Made by a program: the position numbers and the translations under genes
Part shown: positions 1 through 10,348 of the stretch, in pieces
Position numbering within the stretch: position 1 is the first letter of the stretch
How the letters are laid out: every line of letters begins with the position of its first letter
Origin: Aquanectria penicillioides
Lineage: Eukaryota; Ascomycota; Sordariomycetes; Hypocreales; Nectriaceae
Direction of reading: 5' to 3'
NCBI GenBank assembly: GCA_003415625.1
Contig: PYIU01000003.1
Location: forward strand, 6,200,001-6,264,000
Length of the DNA: 64,000 nt
Notes under the pieces: generated by a model
What the model was told of the DNA's origin: nothing
The model's input: the letters and a program-made list of their open reading frames with translations, nothing else
Databases searched by the model: none

Positions 1-1
1 A

Positions 2-786
2 TCCCACAGCTACGGAGTCGAAGATGCCGAGTACGCCATCTCCCAGCTCGCCCAGACAACCATGCGATCCGAGATCGGTCAACTGACTCTCGACCACGTG
101 CTAAAGGAGCGTGCCGCCCTCAACACCAATATCACAGCCGCTATCAACGATGCCGCTGAGGCTTGGGTGTCACTTGCTTGCGTTATGAGATCCGTGACAT
201 CCACGCCCCCGGCGCTGTTGTAGAGGCCATGCACCGCCAGGTCACTGCCGAGCGCTCCAAGCGTGCCGAGATTCTCGACTCCGAAGGTCAGCGACAAAGC
301 GCTATCAACATTGCCGAGGGTAGAAAGCAGAGTGTCATCCTCGCCTCCGAAGCCATGCGCGCTGAGCGCATCAACGAGGCGGATGGTGAGGCTGAGGCTA
401 TCCTGCTCAAGGCTCGCGCCACTGCTGAGGGTATTGATGCCGTCGCCCAGAGCATCCTCAGAGGCGAGGCTGGTGCTCAGGCCGCAGTTAGTCTGAGTGT
501 TGCTGAGAAGTACGTCGATGCTTTCGGCAAGCTTGCCCGTGAAAGCACCGCTGTCGTCGTTCCCGGCAACGTTGGTGATATCGGTGGCATGATCGCGACC
601 GGTCTCAGCGTTTACGGCAAGGTCGGCGAGGCCCAGGCCCGCACCATGGCCAAGTCGCTCGTCGATCGTACCGCCCAGTCTGAGGCCAAATCCTCCGATG
701 ATGCCTCTGCTGCCAACTCTGGTCCCGCCTCTGGTGTAAAGGAGACGGTTCTGGATGGCTTCAACCAGACTACCTCTAAGAACTAA
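2..786 (+). CDS. Stomatin-like protein 2 (SPFH/band 7), 5' partial, one-base frameshift
   Basis: This is the C-terminal part of a mitochondrial stomatin-like protein (SLP-2/STOML2 family), an SPFH scaffold of the inner membrane that organises cardiolipin domains and proteases. The reading frame enters from outside the window at base 2 and shows the family pattern: [16 protein letters not shown], then [12 protein letters not shown], a long Ala/Glu-rich coiled segment ([14 protein letters not shown]), and the [19 protein letters not shown] block before a variable Ser/Ala tail ending at TAA 784-786. The frame changes at a GGG run (165-167): upstream reads ..NDAAEAW in frame 2, downstream reads GVTCLRYEI in frame 1. 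One extra G would give the family sequence [14 protein letters not shown], and the piece would then be 262 codons. There is no room for an intron. The break is most likely a sequence error; a genuine frameshift is the alternative. Confidence 0.88.
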
Positions 787-1767
787 GCGTATCAACCAGC
801 CTGATTATGCAAAATAACGGCTACGCTACGAAGAGGAGGAGATAGGTATCCTCTCTCACCCACCCACTCAGTTATGCACACATTTTCACACACACAAACT
901 CACTCTACCTGTCACAAAATCGGCGTTTAGCGGGTGTACTTATATGGATCCTTGGGATCTTGTCAAACTCTTTGAGCAATTGGGGGCAGAGGGGCAATGG
1001 AGAGGAAGCATGGGAGAGAGCTAAATGTGTACTATATGACGGAATTTTATTGTCCCTCAAGGGGAAAAGGGAACAGAAACAAACATCTTAACCTCCAAGA
1101 CCGCCTAATTTGCTAGGACTCGCACTGCCTCTCATAACAATGCCAGTTGAATGATGCAAAAATAAGGGAATATCTTTTCCCAAAGTCACGCCTGGTGCAA
1201 TAGTGTACTTCTATGCAGAAAAAAACTTAGGACAATCTAGTAATGTCGATAAAACTCCAAGATGTTAGTAGATTTACCTTGCAGCTCCGTAGGGACGATT
1301 GCTAGTTATACGGATACTCATTCCTGGTCACCCCACATCTACACATGAGTGCCCTGAGTCCCTCCCCCAAGTTTAAGACTCATTATTGGAGTTCTACGCC
1401 AACAAGCTCGACTGCTCAAGGTTTGGAGGACGTGCTACCGGGACGAGCATATCAACAACAGTAGCCACCGATTCAGCGTTCCACGTGCTGTACTTCCCTA
1501 GACCCCGTATGATAGGAAAAGCCCTCATCTGTCAGCCTTGTCAGCTTTCATGTTCTCTCTGCTCGCATTTGTGGGGTTGTCGGAAATACCGATCATCCAT
1601 GTTTTAAGTGAAAGGGAGTGAAGGGTGAGTTTTGATCCAGACGTCCGCACATCCCCTAGAGACCATGTCAATATCTGGCCCACAGAGATCATTTGGAAAT
1701 GCCACCACTCAACCGATCACAGACTTCCGGGTGCCAATGAAGAATCTCTTCACAGGCCCGGGAAGAC
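787..1767. other. Intergenic, nothing recognised
   Basis: This is the 3' flank of the stomatin gene. Short open frames around 1386-1607 and 1625-1819 show no family I recognise and no splice structure I can support. I see no RNA gene or repeat. Confidence 0.4.
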
Positions 1768-2172
1768 ATGCGCGGAAAAGTTGAACGGTCCCTCCGGCCA
1801 TACGGGCTTGATCATCTGAAGCGTCACTCCGGGTATACAGGCTTCGAGATTTCGTGGAGCCCAGGGCCACGATCGCCATCACTGGAAGCGACATGTCTTC
1901 ACACCCCTCAAGAGGAAGCCCTTGCGTATCATACCGCCTCAAATGAATGTGTCGCTATGGCATTCCTCAACATTCTGAAAGGACGGCAACCGCCGATCAC
2001 ACTTCCTCTGTTGTCTGCGTGGATCAATGTCTCCAAGTTGGACGGCTTCTTTGAAGGGAGAAAGGCAAGATGGCGTTGGTATTACAACACCCTCACCAAT
2101 ATAGTGACGCTGTACGAGGTCTTCCACGACTCTAAGCCAAAGAAGTCCCAGTTCAGTATCTGGGGGAGGTAG
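1768..2172 (+). CDS. Hypothetical ORF or gene fragment, 134 codons
   Basis: An open frame from ATG 1768 to TAG 2170-2172 has a composition that looks protein-like, rich in Trp, Tyr and Leu towards its end (KARWRWYYNTLTNIV, then VTLYEVFHDSKPK). I do not recognise the family. It has no signal peptide and no membrane segment. It is followed by about 400 bp of A/T-rich, homopolymer-filled DNA and then by another coding-like frame (2577-2933). The two may be exons, or broken parts of one gene interrupted by low-complexity DNA. It could also be chance. Confidence 0.25.
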   Translation: MRGKVERSLRPYGLDHLKRHSGYTGFEISWSPGPRSPSLEATCLHTPQEEALAYHTASNECVAMAFLNILKGRQPPITLPLLSAWINVSKLDGFFEGRKARWRWYYNTLTNIVTLYEVFHDSKPKKSQFSIWGR

Positions 2173-2576
2173 CTACCCCCCGCCCCTCCAACTTCGTCAC
2201 TATTTCTCCCCAAAAACCTGTATTTTGAAAATTCCATAATTGAATCAAGGCAGAATATAAAAGGTTAATATGAAGTAATTTATCAATATACATGAAGCCT
2301 TCATATAATATACAATGTTTTTATTTCATATTTTCTTGCAACTACTAAGTTCTTTATATTTTCAGTACATTTAAAAAAAAATGCTATTAAAATAGAAAAA
2401 ATGTAGAGATTCTATATTTTTCTTTTTTTTTAAAATCTGATCTCTCTATTTACCAATAGGATTTTCCAAGGAGAGGGTTTTTTTTGGTGAGAAACAGTGA
2501 CTAATTTTGGGGGGGGGGGCGAAGGTCTGGGTACTTACTCTACCTGAGATCTCAATAAACAGAAAATGGTCCTTGA
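2173..2576. other. A/T-rich low-complexity spacer
   Basis: This stretch is much richer in A and T than its surroundings, with many A and T runs and one G run of 11 at 2509-2519. It separates two coding-like frames. I see no terminal repeats. It may be a decayed insertion or just intergenic sequence. Confidence 0.4.
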
Positions 2577-2933
2577 GGTTTTACGGGGACCAAGAATAAT
2601 CTAATCGACATCGAACCTTTAAAGCATGAGACCCATAGTCTCTGGAGACCTTCTGGATTCAATCCCACTTTTACCCCCGGATCTAGCTATTCGCTCTTAG
2701 AGATAGCAAGCCAGCCGTGGAGCGAAGTCTACGACACACTTCAACGAGTAGCTGCGAAGTACGGCTTGACGCCCGGTGAGTTCGAATACCACCTCACTCT
2801 TCCTTCGCCAAGGCAGGAAAAGAGAGTGTTCTATCCATGTTACATTATCTCACGACCACAGGCACAGTGCATCGGATGGGACTGGAATTTTCTTGCCAAG
2901 GTCAGCCAAAGCGATACTTCAGACCCGCCGTAG
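2577..2933 (+). pseudogene. Met-less coding-like frame (118 codons), exon or gene remnant
   Basis: The frame after TGA 2574-2576 stays open for 118 codons to TAG 2931-2933. It contains no methionine, so it cannot be a complete gene. The translation reads like real protein: SSYSLLEIASQPWSEVYDTL, then RVAAKYGLTPGEFEYHLTL, then KRVFYPCYIISRPQ and CIGWDWNFLAKVS. I do not recognise the family. It could be an internal or last exon whose upstream exon is lost, possibly the 1768-2172 frame, or a degenerated gene. A chance frame is less likely given the amino-acid composition, but I cannot exclude it. Confidence 0.3.
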
Positions 2934-3950
2934 CAGTTGCAACAGACAAGCGGAGAAGGCGGGACTTGAAGAAAGCCACACATTAACGCATAGTTGTTGA
3001 TCATCTGGATGGCTCATTTCTTTCTCATGAAGGAAGAACCTAAGACAAAGTCCCTTTTTCTTTGTTGCTGTATCGCAATGTATACCGTTTTCAGGCAAAG
3101 TCCTAGTTGCCTCTCTTCACTCTGATTTGCGAAAATATAGGTACCTAAGAACGTATCTGCGTGTAAGCCAACAACAACTGAAGCGGCACTACGCCAATCA
3201 TTACAGTAACATGACTATGACCAATGTGCAAAACGACAAGGTGCACCACCAAGTACGTCACTCTACCGCACGGAGGTCGAGGGATGCTGACAGGGTGAGA
3301 TGTAAACAATGTCGTAGTTTAAAATCAAACCTCAGGGTTGCAAAAGAGGCAGGCAACCACATACACAACGCCGCCTCAGATTCAGGCTCATTGCTCGGAT
3401 GTGTCGCATATTACTTTGCTGCATTGGCTGACTCAGCTCCCACCAATTGATACTCACATTGCCAAAAGCTGGCTGCCGTGCTACATAGTTTCGATTACCA
3501 GGCTACTCACTGTCTTGAGCTGTGGCCCTTAACCATTATTTCCCTAGGTATTGAGCTGACTAGGTGGTAGGTGGTAGGTGGCATACGACAGAAAATATCA
3601 AGCCTGTCACGTTTGGTGTGCAAACGACAGCTTCGAGATGGAACGAAGGGTTTGTCTTGGGAAAGAATAAGAGTCTACTTTTGATAATAAGAATAGAGAA
3701 GGTATTTGGTTTAAAAAAAAATGAAATTGCCGGTAGTCGCTCCAGGCTTCAATCGAAGCAGTAAAAACAGAAAAACCATACTCCATCTCAACCAAAGGGG
3801 CAGATGTCGTTTACCCCATTCGCCGTCTTGATGAATAATCGGGAGTCATATTATCTACCCAACAAGAATCATTATGTTATTTATTTGAACACTGTCATTG
3901 AATTTGCCTCGAGAAGGCTAATTCTGGTCCTCTAGTTATGTGATGCATAT
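2934..3950. other. Intergenic, nothing recognised
   Basis: No conserved frame, RNA gene or repeat was recognised. The right part is the 3' flank of the cysteine-rich GPI protein gene encoded on the minus strand. Confidence 0.4.
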
Positions 3951-4981
3951 CTACAACACTAGAGGAACAAGTACGACGAGACCAACCAAAGCGTTGGGAA
4001 TGTTGACAACACCGGCACTCCTAGAACTAGAACTCGTGCTGCTGGAGCTGGAGCTGGAGCTGGAAGCAGACCTTGTTCCAGATGCTGAGGCAGCGCTGGT
4101 GGTGGTGGTGGTGGTGGTGCTGATGCGAGCGATGCTCGTGGGTTCGTCACCGGACATGGCACCAGTGCTTGTGGGAGCAGTAACGAATGTGGCAGTGGCA
4201 GTGCGAGAAGAACCAGAGCCAGAGCCAGAGCCAGAGCCGGAGCCGGAGCCGGAACCAATCTTGCAAGTGCCATCGCCATTGCAAGTCTGACCTGCCAGGC
4301 AGTATTTTCCATTGTTGCAGCAGACATTTCCTTGGGCATACATCCGGTGCCACAAGCCTCCTGGAAGGAGTAGCACTTGTTGGAGCCGGAGCCAGAGCTC
4401 TTCGAGCTACAAGTACCGTCGCTGCTGCAAGTCTCGCCAGTTAAGCAATATTTGCCATTGTTGCAACAAACGTTGCCTTTGGGCATACATCCAGTGCCGC
4501 AAGCCTCCTGATATGAGTAGCAGTTACCGGAGCCGCCGCTGCTACCCTTAGAGCAGTAACCATTGCTAGTGCAGGTCTCGCCTGCGTCGCAGTAGCCAGT
4601 CGAACAGCACACAGAGCCTGAAGGGATACAGAACCCGTTGCACAGTACCTTGCCCGTGGCACAACCAGCGGCCTTGCCAGAGCAGACCTTGCCAATTGGG
4701 CAACAACCTGCAGTGACGCAGTAGTATCCCGCGTCGCAGTAGGATCCGTTGCCGTTCCCACAGCACGTTCCAGTTGTAGTGATGCATGAATTGTCGCAAA
4801 CCTTTTTGTTGGAACCGCAGGTGCCGGCCAAGAGAAAGTGGTATGCCTGAGAGTTGATGCCAGGAAGCAGAAGGTTGTTCTGGGGAGCCTTCGGGGCGTC
4901 AAATGGTTGTTGGGGTGTTTCTGAGCTGTCGGCGCCAAAGGCCATGCCGGCGAAAGCGAGGAGTAGAGTTGAGTGCAACAT
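3951..4981 (-). CDS. Cysteine-rich GPI-anchored surface protein, one-base frameshift
   Basis: A secreted cell-surface protein, read from ATG 4979-4981. Residues 1-17 are a signal peptide (MLHSTLLLAFAGMAFGA). A cysteine-rich body follows, containing repeated units of the type CYSxQEACGTGCMPKGNVCCNNGKYC and CxxGETCxxxGxC. Then come a (Ser-Gly)n linker, a long Ser/Thr stretch and a hydrophobic tail (NIPNALVGLVVLVPLVL) typical of GPI attachment. Similar Cys-rich repeats occur in fungal adhesins and wall proteins, but I cannot name a function. There are no introns. At the second GCMPK unit the frame breaks: the plus strand has CC at 4330-4331 where CCC would read PKGNVCCNNGKYC. With that base the ORF is 344 codons. 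Without it the protein would read out of frame through the linker and lose its GPI signal, so a sequence error is the simplest reading. A 31-base A tract (T on the coding strand) lies 43-73 bases upstream of the start. Confidence 0.85.
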
Positions 4982-5018
4982 AGTGTTGAGGACGAAAGTA
5001 AGGGATCGAAGTGAAAAG

Positions 5019-5023
<5 letters not shown>

Positions 5024-5054
<31 letters not shown>
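5024..5054. repeat. A31 homopolymer (T31 on the coding strand of the GPI protein gene)
   Basis: A run of 31 A on the plus strand. It lies in the presumed promoter or 5' leader of the minus-strand gene that starts at 4981. Poly(dT) tracts near fungal promoters commonly exclude nucleosomes; whether that applies here is inference. Confidence 0.9.
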
Positions 5055-5057
<3 letters not shown>

Positions 5058-6788
5058 GACCTGGTCAGAGTCAGGAAAACGAAGTTGCGACGACGCGGGG
5101 AATGAGACCGTCGGAGGAGGGTCTCATCTCTTATAGTCTCCTGGGAGCTACCACTCCTCCAAGACCACATGGGAGACTAGTCTCCGAATGTCAATACTCC
5201 CGCATTTTAGACAATCTGTTGTTTCCTGCTTCATCGATTCTGAACAGTCGGCTTCAGTCTAGCCGGGGGTTTCATGCATCACATGGCGCCACCCAGTTCT
5301 GAAGGGGAAAGGCTAGAGCCAAGGGGAGACGGCCTTGTGGGTTGGTGATGTCTTCGCATGGGTAGTGCATCCGTGCCGGTTCACGAATGGCCGCCTTCGT
5401 GCTGCGCTTTTACTAAGGTTCCTGTCAAACTGAAGGCTATGATTCTGTGCGCATTCCGTATCCCTTTACGCATCTTTGCGTCCTTCCTTATGATTAATGT
5501 TAAGCTTCGCCATGTCCCATTTTGCCATAGTGACCAAACGCCCTCAACCTCAACACGGCTGGCCTCGCCAGTTGTCGATCGCCATAGCCAGCCAATCTCA
5601 ATCCAGCAGCATTACCGTGAGTCTGGCTGTCAATTGACCTAAGCTGCGCCCGGACTTCTCTGTGCTCCGTGGATAATTGACTACCGGATCACTGAGCCGC
5701 CCCAGAGGCAAAGTCTTATTAGTCGACGAGTGATATCTTTGGTATTCAGCTCTTCAGCATCCTAGCTCACCCTCGGACCCCTTTGGTTTGGTTTGGCTTG
5801 TTGACAAGAGAGGAAGGCAGAGGACGATCTTCGCGCGGATGACCTTTCGCTTTCACCCGGGTCTCACGGCAGCACTGAGCTAAGCGTCGAACCAATGTCC
5901 ATGATGTTCCTACAGAACAGAGTGGATCAAGACAGACATGTTTCCGCCTTGACATATCGGGCCTAACAACGCTTCTCGAAATAAAAGATTCTGCGGTTGA
6001 ATCGCTCACATCTTTGTTTGCTCAAGACGCGTTGCGCTTGGTCCTGGGTTAGGCTGAATATGAAACCGCGGCCTCGAGAACCTTAAGATTAGGCTCGTTA
6101 GCGGCACACTCTGGAGAGCCCATTTTAGGGCACTCGCCCAACGGCAATCAAAGATTGAAGCTATCCACCACTAGTCTGCTAATTTTTTCGGCTGGAGCCG
6201 GTCGTTCCCATCGGATACGACATTTCTTGGGGGATGCGCTCGGATGATCGCTCAAGTGATCAAGTACCAAGGCTGTTGGATAAAGCGGAGTCAATCATTT
6301 CTTGGCCCAAGGGGATGTCAAGTAGCCAGATCGGACGAATATCATCAAAGGAGAACAGACGAATACTAGGTAATCCTTGCCAGCTAGCTAAAAACCTGGG
6401 CTGTCCAGAACGCGGTAAGAAGATCATGGCTGGCTCTAGATTTCGCAGGGCTTTGATGCTCTACACGAGCATGGGCACGACCACTTCCACAGACTATCCG
6501 CTAGGCTTATGCAAAGACAAGCCCCATGCCGACAGCACAATGTGCCCCGCCAATCATGCTATAGCCAGGTAGATGTGCCCGGGCCAAACCTGAAGGCCAT
6601 TGGTTAGGAGGATGTGCTTTTGACATTGTGGTTAGCATATGTTTTCTTCGTGGTGAGATGGATTTGAATATGTGGTTTGTCAAACAAGACAAGGCATACC
6701 TGATAAGTGACATAACAACATAGTTTTAATCAAATCAGAAACACGTTCCAATTTGAGATCTGACAGTTATTTTTAAGTACTTCTCTAC
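5055..6788. other. Intergenic, nothing recognised
   Basis: This is the upstream region of the GPI protein gene and the 3' flank of the Sec63-domain gene. Open frames such as 5767-6009 and 6234-6572 resemble no family I know. No repeat or RNA gene was seen. Confidence 0.4.
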
Positions 6789-7886
6789 TCACACTTGGAC
6801 ACTCTGCTGGATGATTGTCCCGACAATTTCCTCACATGTAAAGACAATATGGAGCGTCTCGCCCTTGGTTGCGCTGATGCCAAGAATCATTTCTTTTCCT
6901 CCTACCAATTTCTTCACACTACCCCTCCAAAACCACACAAGTCTTCCAGCATCACCTCCGATCACCAATGTTACCCAAGGGATGGCCCTGTTCCAATTCG
7001 GCACTTGCGCATTGTTAAATCCCAATACAACGCGGACGATCCAACTCGGACCGGTTTGCGAGGTACGGATGTTGGTTGTCGATTTTTCAGCACTGTCCAT
7101 GGTGTTCGACTGGGCACTTGGCGGTGTATACGGACCGAGAACTTCAAAGTTGAGACTCAACTTTGGGAATCCTGCAAGATCATGGAGCATCTTCTGCCCA
7201 AAAGGCGGATTGCGACTTAGTAATCGCTCGATATGGTAAAACTCCAATTCGGAAAGTTGTTGAACATTGGTGATCCCAGCCTGGAGCAAGCGGTTCATCT
7301 TGATAACCCCGATTCCATCAATCTGAAGGAGCTGTTTCTCGCTGCCCTCCCAGACCTTTGCTTTGAGACTTCTTAAAACATCGAGCGCAGCGTTCATGCC
7401 CTTTCCATCACGTCTTTTGCCCAAAATATCCACCAGGCATCTCAACACCTGGTCTAACAGCCTGTACATGCGCGGCAAGTCTCGATGAAGCTCTTTGCGA
7501 GCACCGGCCGAAAGCTTGTTTGGCCACCCAGTCCTCAAGAGCTCAATTTGAACCAGGAGGAAGATTTTATGCCATGGCTGAGACACGTTCTCAGTTAGAG
7601 GGTATGGGATTGCTGTGTGATCATTGACTTCACGAAGAAATGCCTTCTCCGCTTGTTTGATTGGGAACGAACGAAACTCGATGGCGAGGCATGCCTTCTT
7701 GAGAATATCCTGGCGAGTGGGTGATTTGAGAATGGTACAGAGATTGTCGAAGGTAACTCGAGCCAGTGCGTAACGTTGCCTAATCTCGGGTGAGTTCTGT
7801 GAGGCCAGGGTATGTTGGTGGGGTACTTTTTGGGGGGTTGCAATGCTCGACGCTGGTCCTGGATTCAGCTGGTTCTGGGACGCCAT
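6789..7886 (-). CDS. Sec63-domain protein, probable C-terminal fragment of a MER3/HFM1 helicase
   Basis: An uninterrupted frame of about 365 codons, taken here from ATG 7884-7886 (MASQNQLN). The order of motifs matches the Sec63/winged-helix half of the Ski2-like meiotic helicase MER3/HFM1: CLAIEFRSFPIKQAEKAFLR, then HKIFLLVQIELL, then QIDGIGVIKMNRLLQAGI (a helix-hairpin-helix), and LAGFPKLSLNFEVLGPY followed by a beta-sandwich domain. Full-length fungal MER3 is well over 1000 residues and has DEAD/DEAH helicase motifs before this part. I see none upstream to about 10 kb. The frame is open to a TAG at 7917-7919, and that TTATTAG would also serve as a 3' splice site, so an upstream exon is possible. 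It is either a truncated paralogue, a gene broken by rearrangement, or a stand-alone Sec63 protein. The absence of stops in 365 codons argues against long neutral decay. Confidence 0.65.
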   Translation of the reverse strand: MASQNQLNPGPASSIATPQKVPHQHTLASQNSPEIRQRYALARVTFDNLCTILKSPTRQDILKKACLAIEFRSFPIKQAEKAFLREVNDHTAIPYPLTENVSQPWHKIFLLVQIELLRTGWPNKLSAGARKELHRDLPRMYRLLDQVLRCLVDILGKRRDGKGMNAALDVLRSLKAKVWEGSEKQLLQIDGIGVIKMNRLLQAGITNVQQLSELEFYHIERLLSRNPPFGQKMLHDLAGFPKLSLNFEVLGPYTPPSAQSNTMDSAEKSTTNIRTSQTGPSWIVRVVLGFNNAQVPNWNRAIPWVTLVIGGDAGRLVWFWRGSVKKLVGGKEMILGISATKGETLHIVFTCEEIVGTIIQQSVQV

Positions 7887-7919
7887 AATCTGTGGCACAA
7901 CTCTGTCTTGCACAGCCTA

Positions 7920-10348
7920 ATAAAGATTGTGAGAGGTGAGACGTAAGACAGGGAGATCCTGGGCCAGTCTCGTCGAAGAGTTGGCGATTGTTGACAGAAA
8001 AAGAAGCACTCGCTTTGTGAGTCGAGACCATTTGGTATTTCATGCTGGGGGTCCCTTCCTTTGCCAGGTGTACCTGCCTAAGATGTAGGAGAGTCAGGAG
8101 CAACTTTGTCGTCAGATGTACCTTCCACCGATTATCCAATGGGAAAAAAGGCCAAAGGAGAGTATGAAGGAATCCAGCGATAGAGAGATGGTGGGCTCAA
8201 ATATTAAAATATGCATTTTGATCCACTCTATCCTAATCCTAACACTAAATGCTTTGCAGCCAGAGAGACGCCTGTTCACGAAGAGCATAGCTTTTCAGTG
8301 AACTGCTGAGACTATGTCAGCTTTTCCCTGTTAGGCCAGAATCCGCGCACAAGGCTCAGCTCCAAGCGTGCCATTATTACTGATACAGTGTGATTGCGAT
8401 GCTCCGAGACCAAGAGACCGAAGAATCGTGACTCGTATGAGTGGCTCTAAGCTGGAATCTAGGTGACATGTTTGGCGCATAGATAGACCAGGGGTATTTT
8501 GGCTTCGGTGTGGTTGCAGCTTCGCTAAATGGGTGAGGTGAAGAGTACAAATCCTCCCGCCAGTGGCAGGCGAGCCATAGAAAGATGAGGGTTGCGCCTC
8601 AAATTTTCTAGTTGTTTAGGCATGTAATCGAGAACCAGGAAGGGCTCAGGGCACACCTAGCTCGCAGTCAATTAATTTCTTCGATATTCCCCAAGTTGTC
8701 CACTTAAATAGAAAGTAGTATACCCTAAAAACTCACGAAATTCATATCATCAAGCGTCCCTGATTGACCCACAAAAGCGCAGGAGCAGGGAGGATGTCCA
8801 ATAGAAGACCAGGATCGTGCTGATAAAAAGCAAACATATGACATGAATTTGGCGAGTTTTTACTCCATACGGTATCTGCCGTTTGAAGGTCGTCGATGTT
8901 GCATCGCCTGCCAAGGTACATGAACCGACGGCCTCACCCAGCCAAGAAATGCCTCTGGGGTAGCCAAGAAAATTGCTTGTTTGTCGGTGGAGATCTTCAG
9001 GGAGGCCTCGTGTTCGGTCGTGTTAGAGATCGGATGCCAAGTATCTAGGATCGCTGCCCGGAAGCCTCTCCCCGGAGTAGGGCTCTAGTTTCGGCATTTC
9101 TCGTGGTGCTGCGCTGGCACCTATGAAGCGTGAATCAAGTCTCCAGATCTTGCCAGTGACGTTGACCCCAGCAAAAGAGCCCGAGCAGCAATGGGAGATC
9201 AGGATTGGCCTTACTTAGCGCTACCCTGTCTGCCGACTCAATGCGGAGGGTTTCAGCATCCAAATACAAAAACGAATTCTCCGAATGCGTGGGCACTAAG
9301 CGGCCACTGTATGGCGCATCAGCTGAGCAAGGCACCCATGCTAACACCATGTCTCATGGATGCCCTGTCAGGCGGAGAGACCAGCGGCGAATAGTGATGA
9401 TAGGCATCGACACTTGGCCGTCTTAACACCGATTTGAATTGTTTTGACCATGGGAATACGCATAATTGATGACGGCATGCGGTTTTGGAACCAGAGGCCC
9501 GCGAGCGATAACCGTCAACCCATCTCCAACCAGCGACCATTCGTGCTCCATCAGTACTATGCGAAATGCTAGCGGAGGATTTCGATTCCCCGCCCCAGTT
9601 GATAGCCACTCAGCCCACCACTTCCATGCCTCTCACCACACTCCTCGCCCATCTTGGCAGTTGGCTGGCGTGGCTGTCTTGATAAACGGCGAGAAGCTGA
9701 GCAGAGATTCGGGCCATGCAGGCCTGGACCACGCCGTGCGCGCCTCTCGGAAGCCTATATGGTTACACGGCTTTCACATCCGGGCAACGAAGTGCTGCAC
9801 ATTGCCGCTGAGGATCAGCGTCATGCGTCACTCCGGTTTATGCAGCCCGCACGCGTACCTGCCAAGGTCGGTCGGTACCTACCATAGCCTATAGGTACTT
9901 AGGAGAGAGCGAAGCCTTGCATCATGTATCATTAGAGTTGGACGTAAACAGGGGCGGCCAGGAACGCCGACCAGGACTGCGTGCAAGTAGTAGGCAGGTA
10001 GCAGTATACATCGGTAGGTACCTAGGTGCCCACCGCCGTGTTACCTCCCTTCCTGGGTATCCTCCTTGCCTCACATTGAGCAGGACGATTACGCCATCAC
10101 TTGACCTTCCCTGCTGTGCTTGCTTTGCGCCTTTCAGCCAAGCTGAGGTACCTATCCAAGAGGCTTAAAAGCAGCGTGGTTCCCATGCTCTATTCTCCTT
10201 CTCCTTCTCGTGCTCCTCCTCCTCATCATCTTCTTCATTCTTTCTATTATTCCTATTCTCGTAACAACCTCGGCTCCTAAACCAGCACCCGGACTATCGC
10301 TTTCCATCCCACCACTCTCGCAGCTCCTCCATGCTGAAATTTCCCACC
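7920..10348. other. Intergenic, 2.4 kb, nothing firm
   Basis: It holds neither the missing helicase half of the neighbouring Sec63 gene nor any other family I can recognise. Several copies of the short word AGGTACCTA and its variants lie at 9870-10150, a common intergenic motif in this group of fungi. A TTAAAAG box near 10165, about 180 bases before the M4 protease start, may be its TATA element. Confidence 0.4.

Noticed and set aside
79..795. Antisense 238-codon frame over the stomatin gene
   Set aside because: The plus strand carries clear conserved stomatin motifs; the antisense reading is Leu/Gly/Ser-rich noise.
2628..2800. TTCGAAT and TTCAATCC words resembling a tRNA T loop
   Set aside because: No matching acceptor, D or anticodon stems could be paired; the region reads better as protein.
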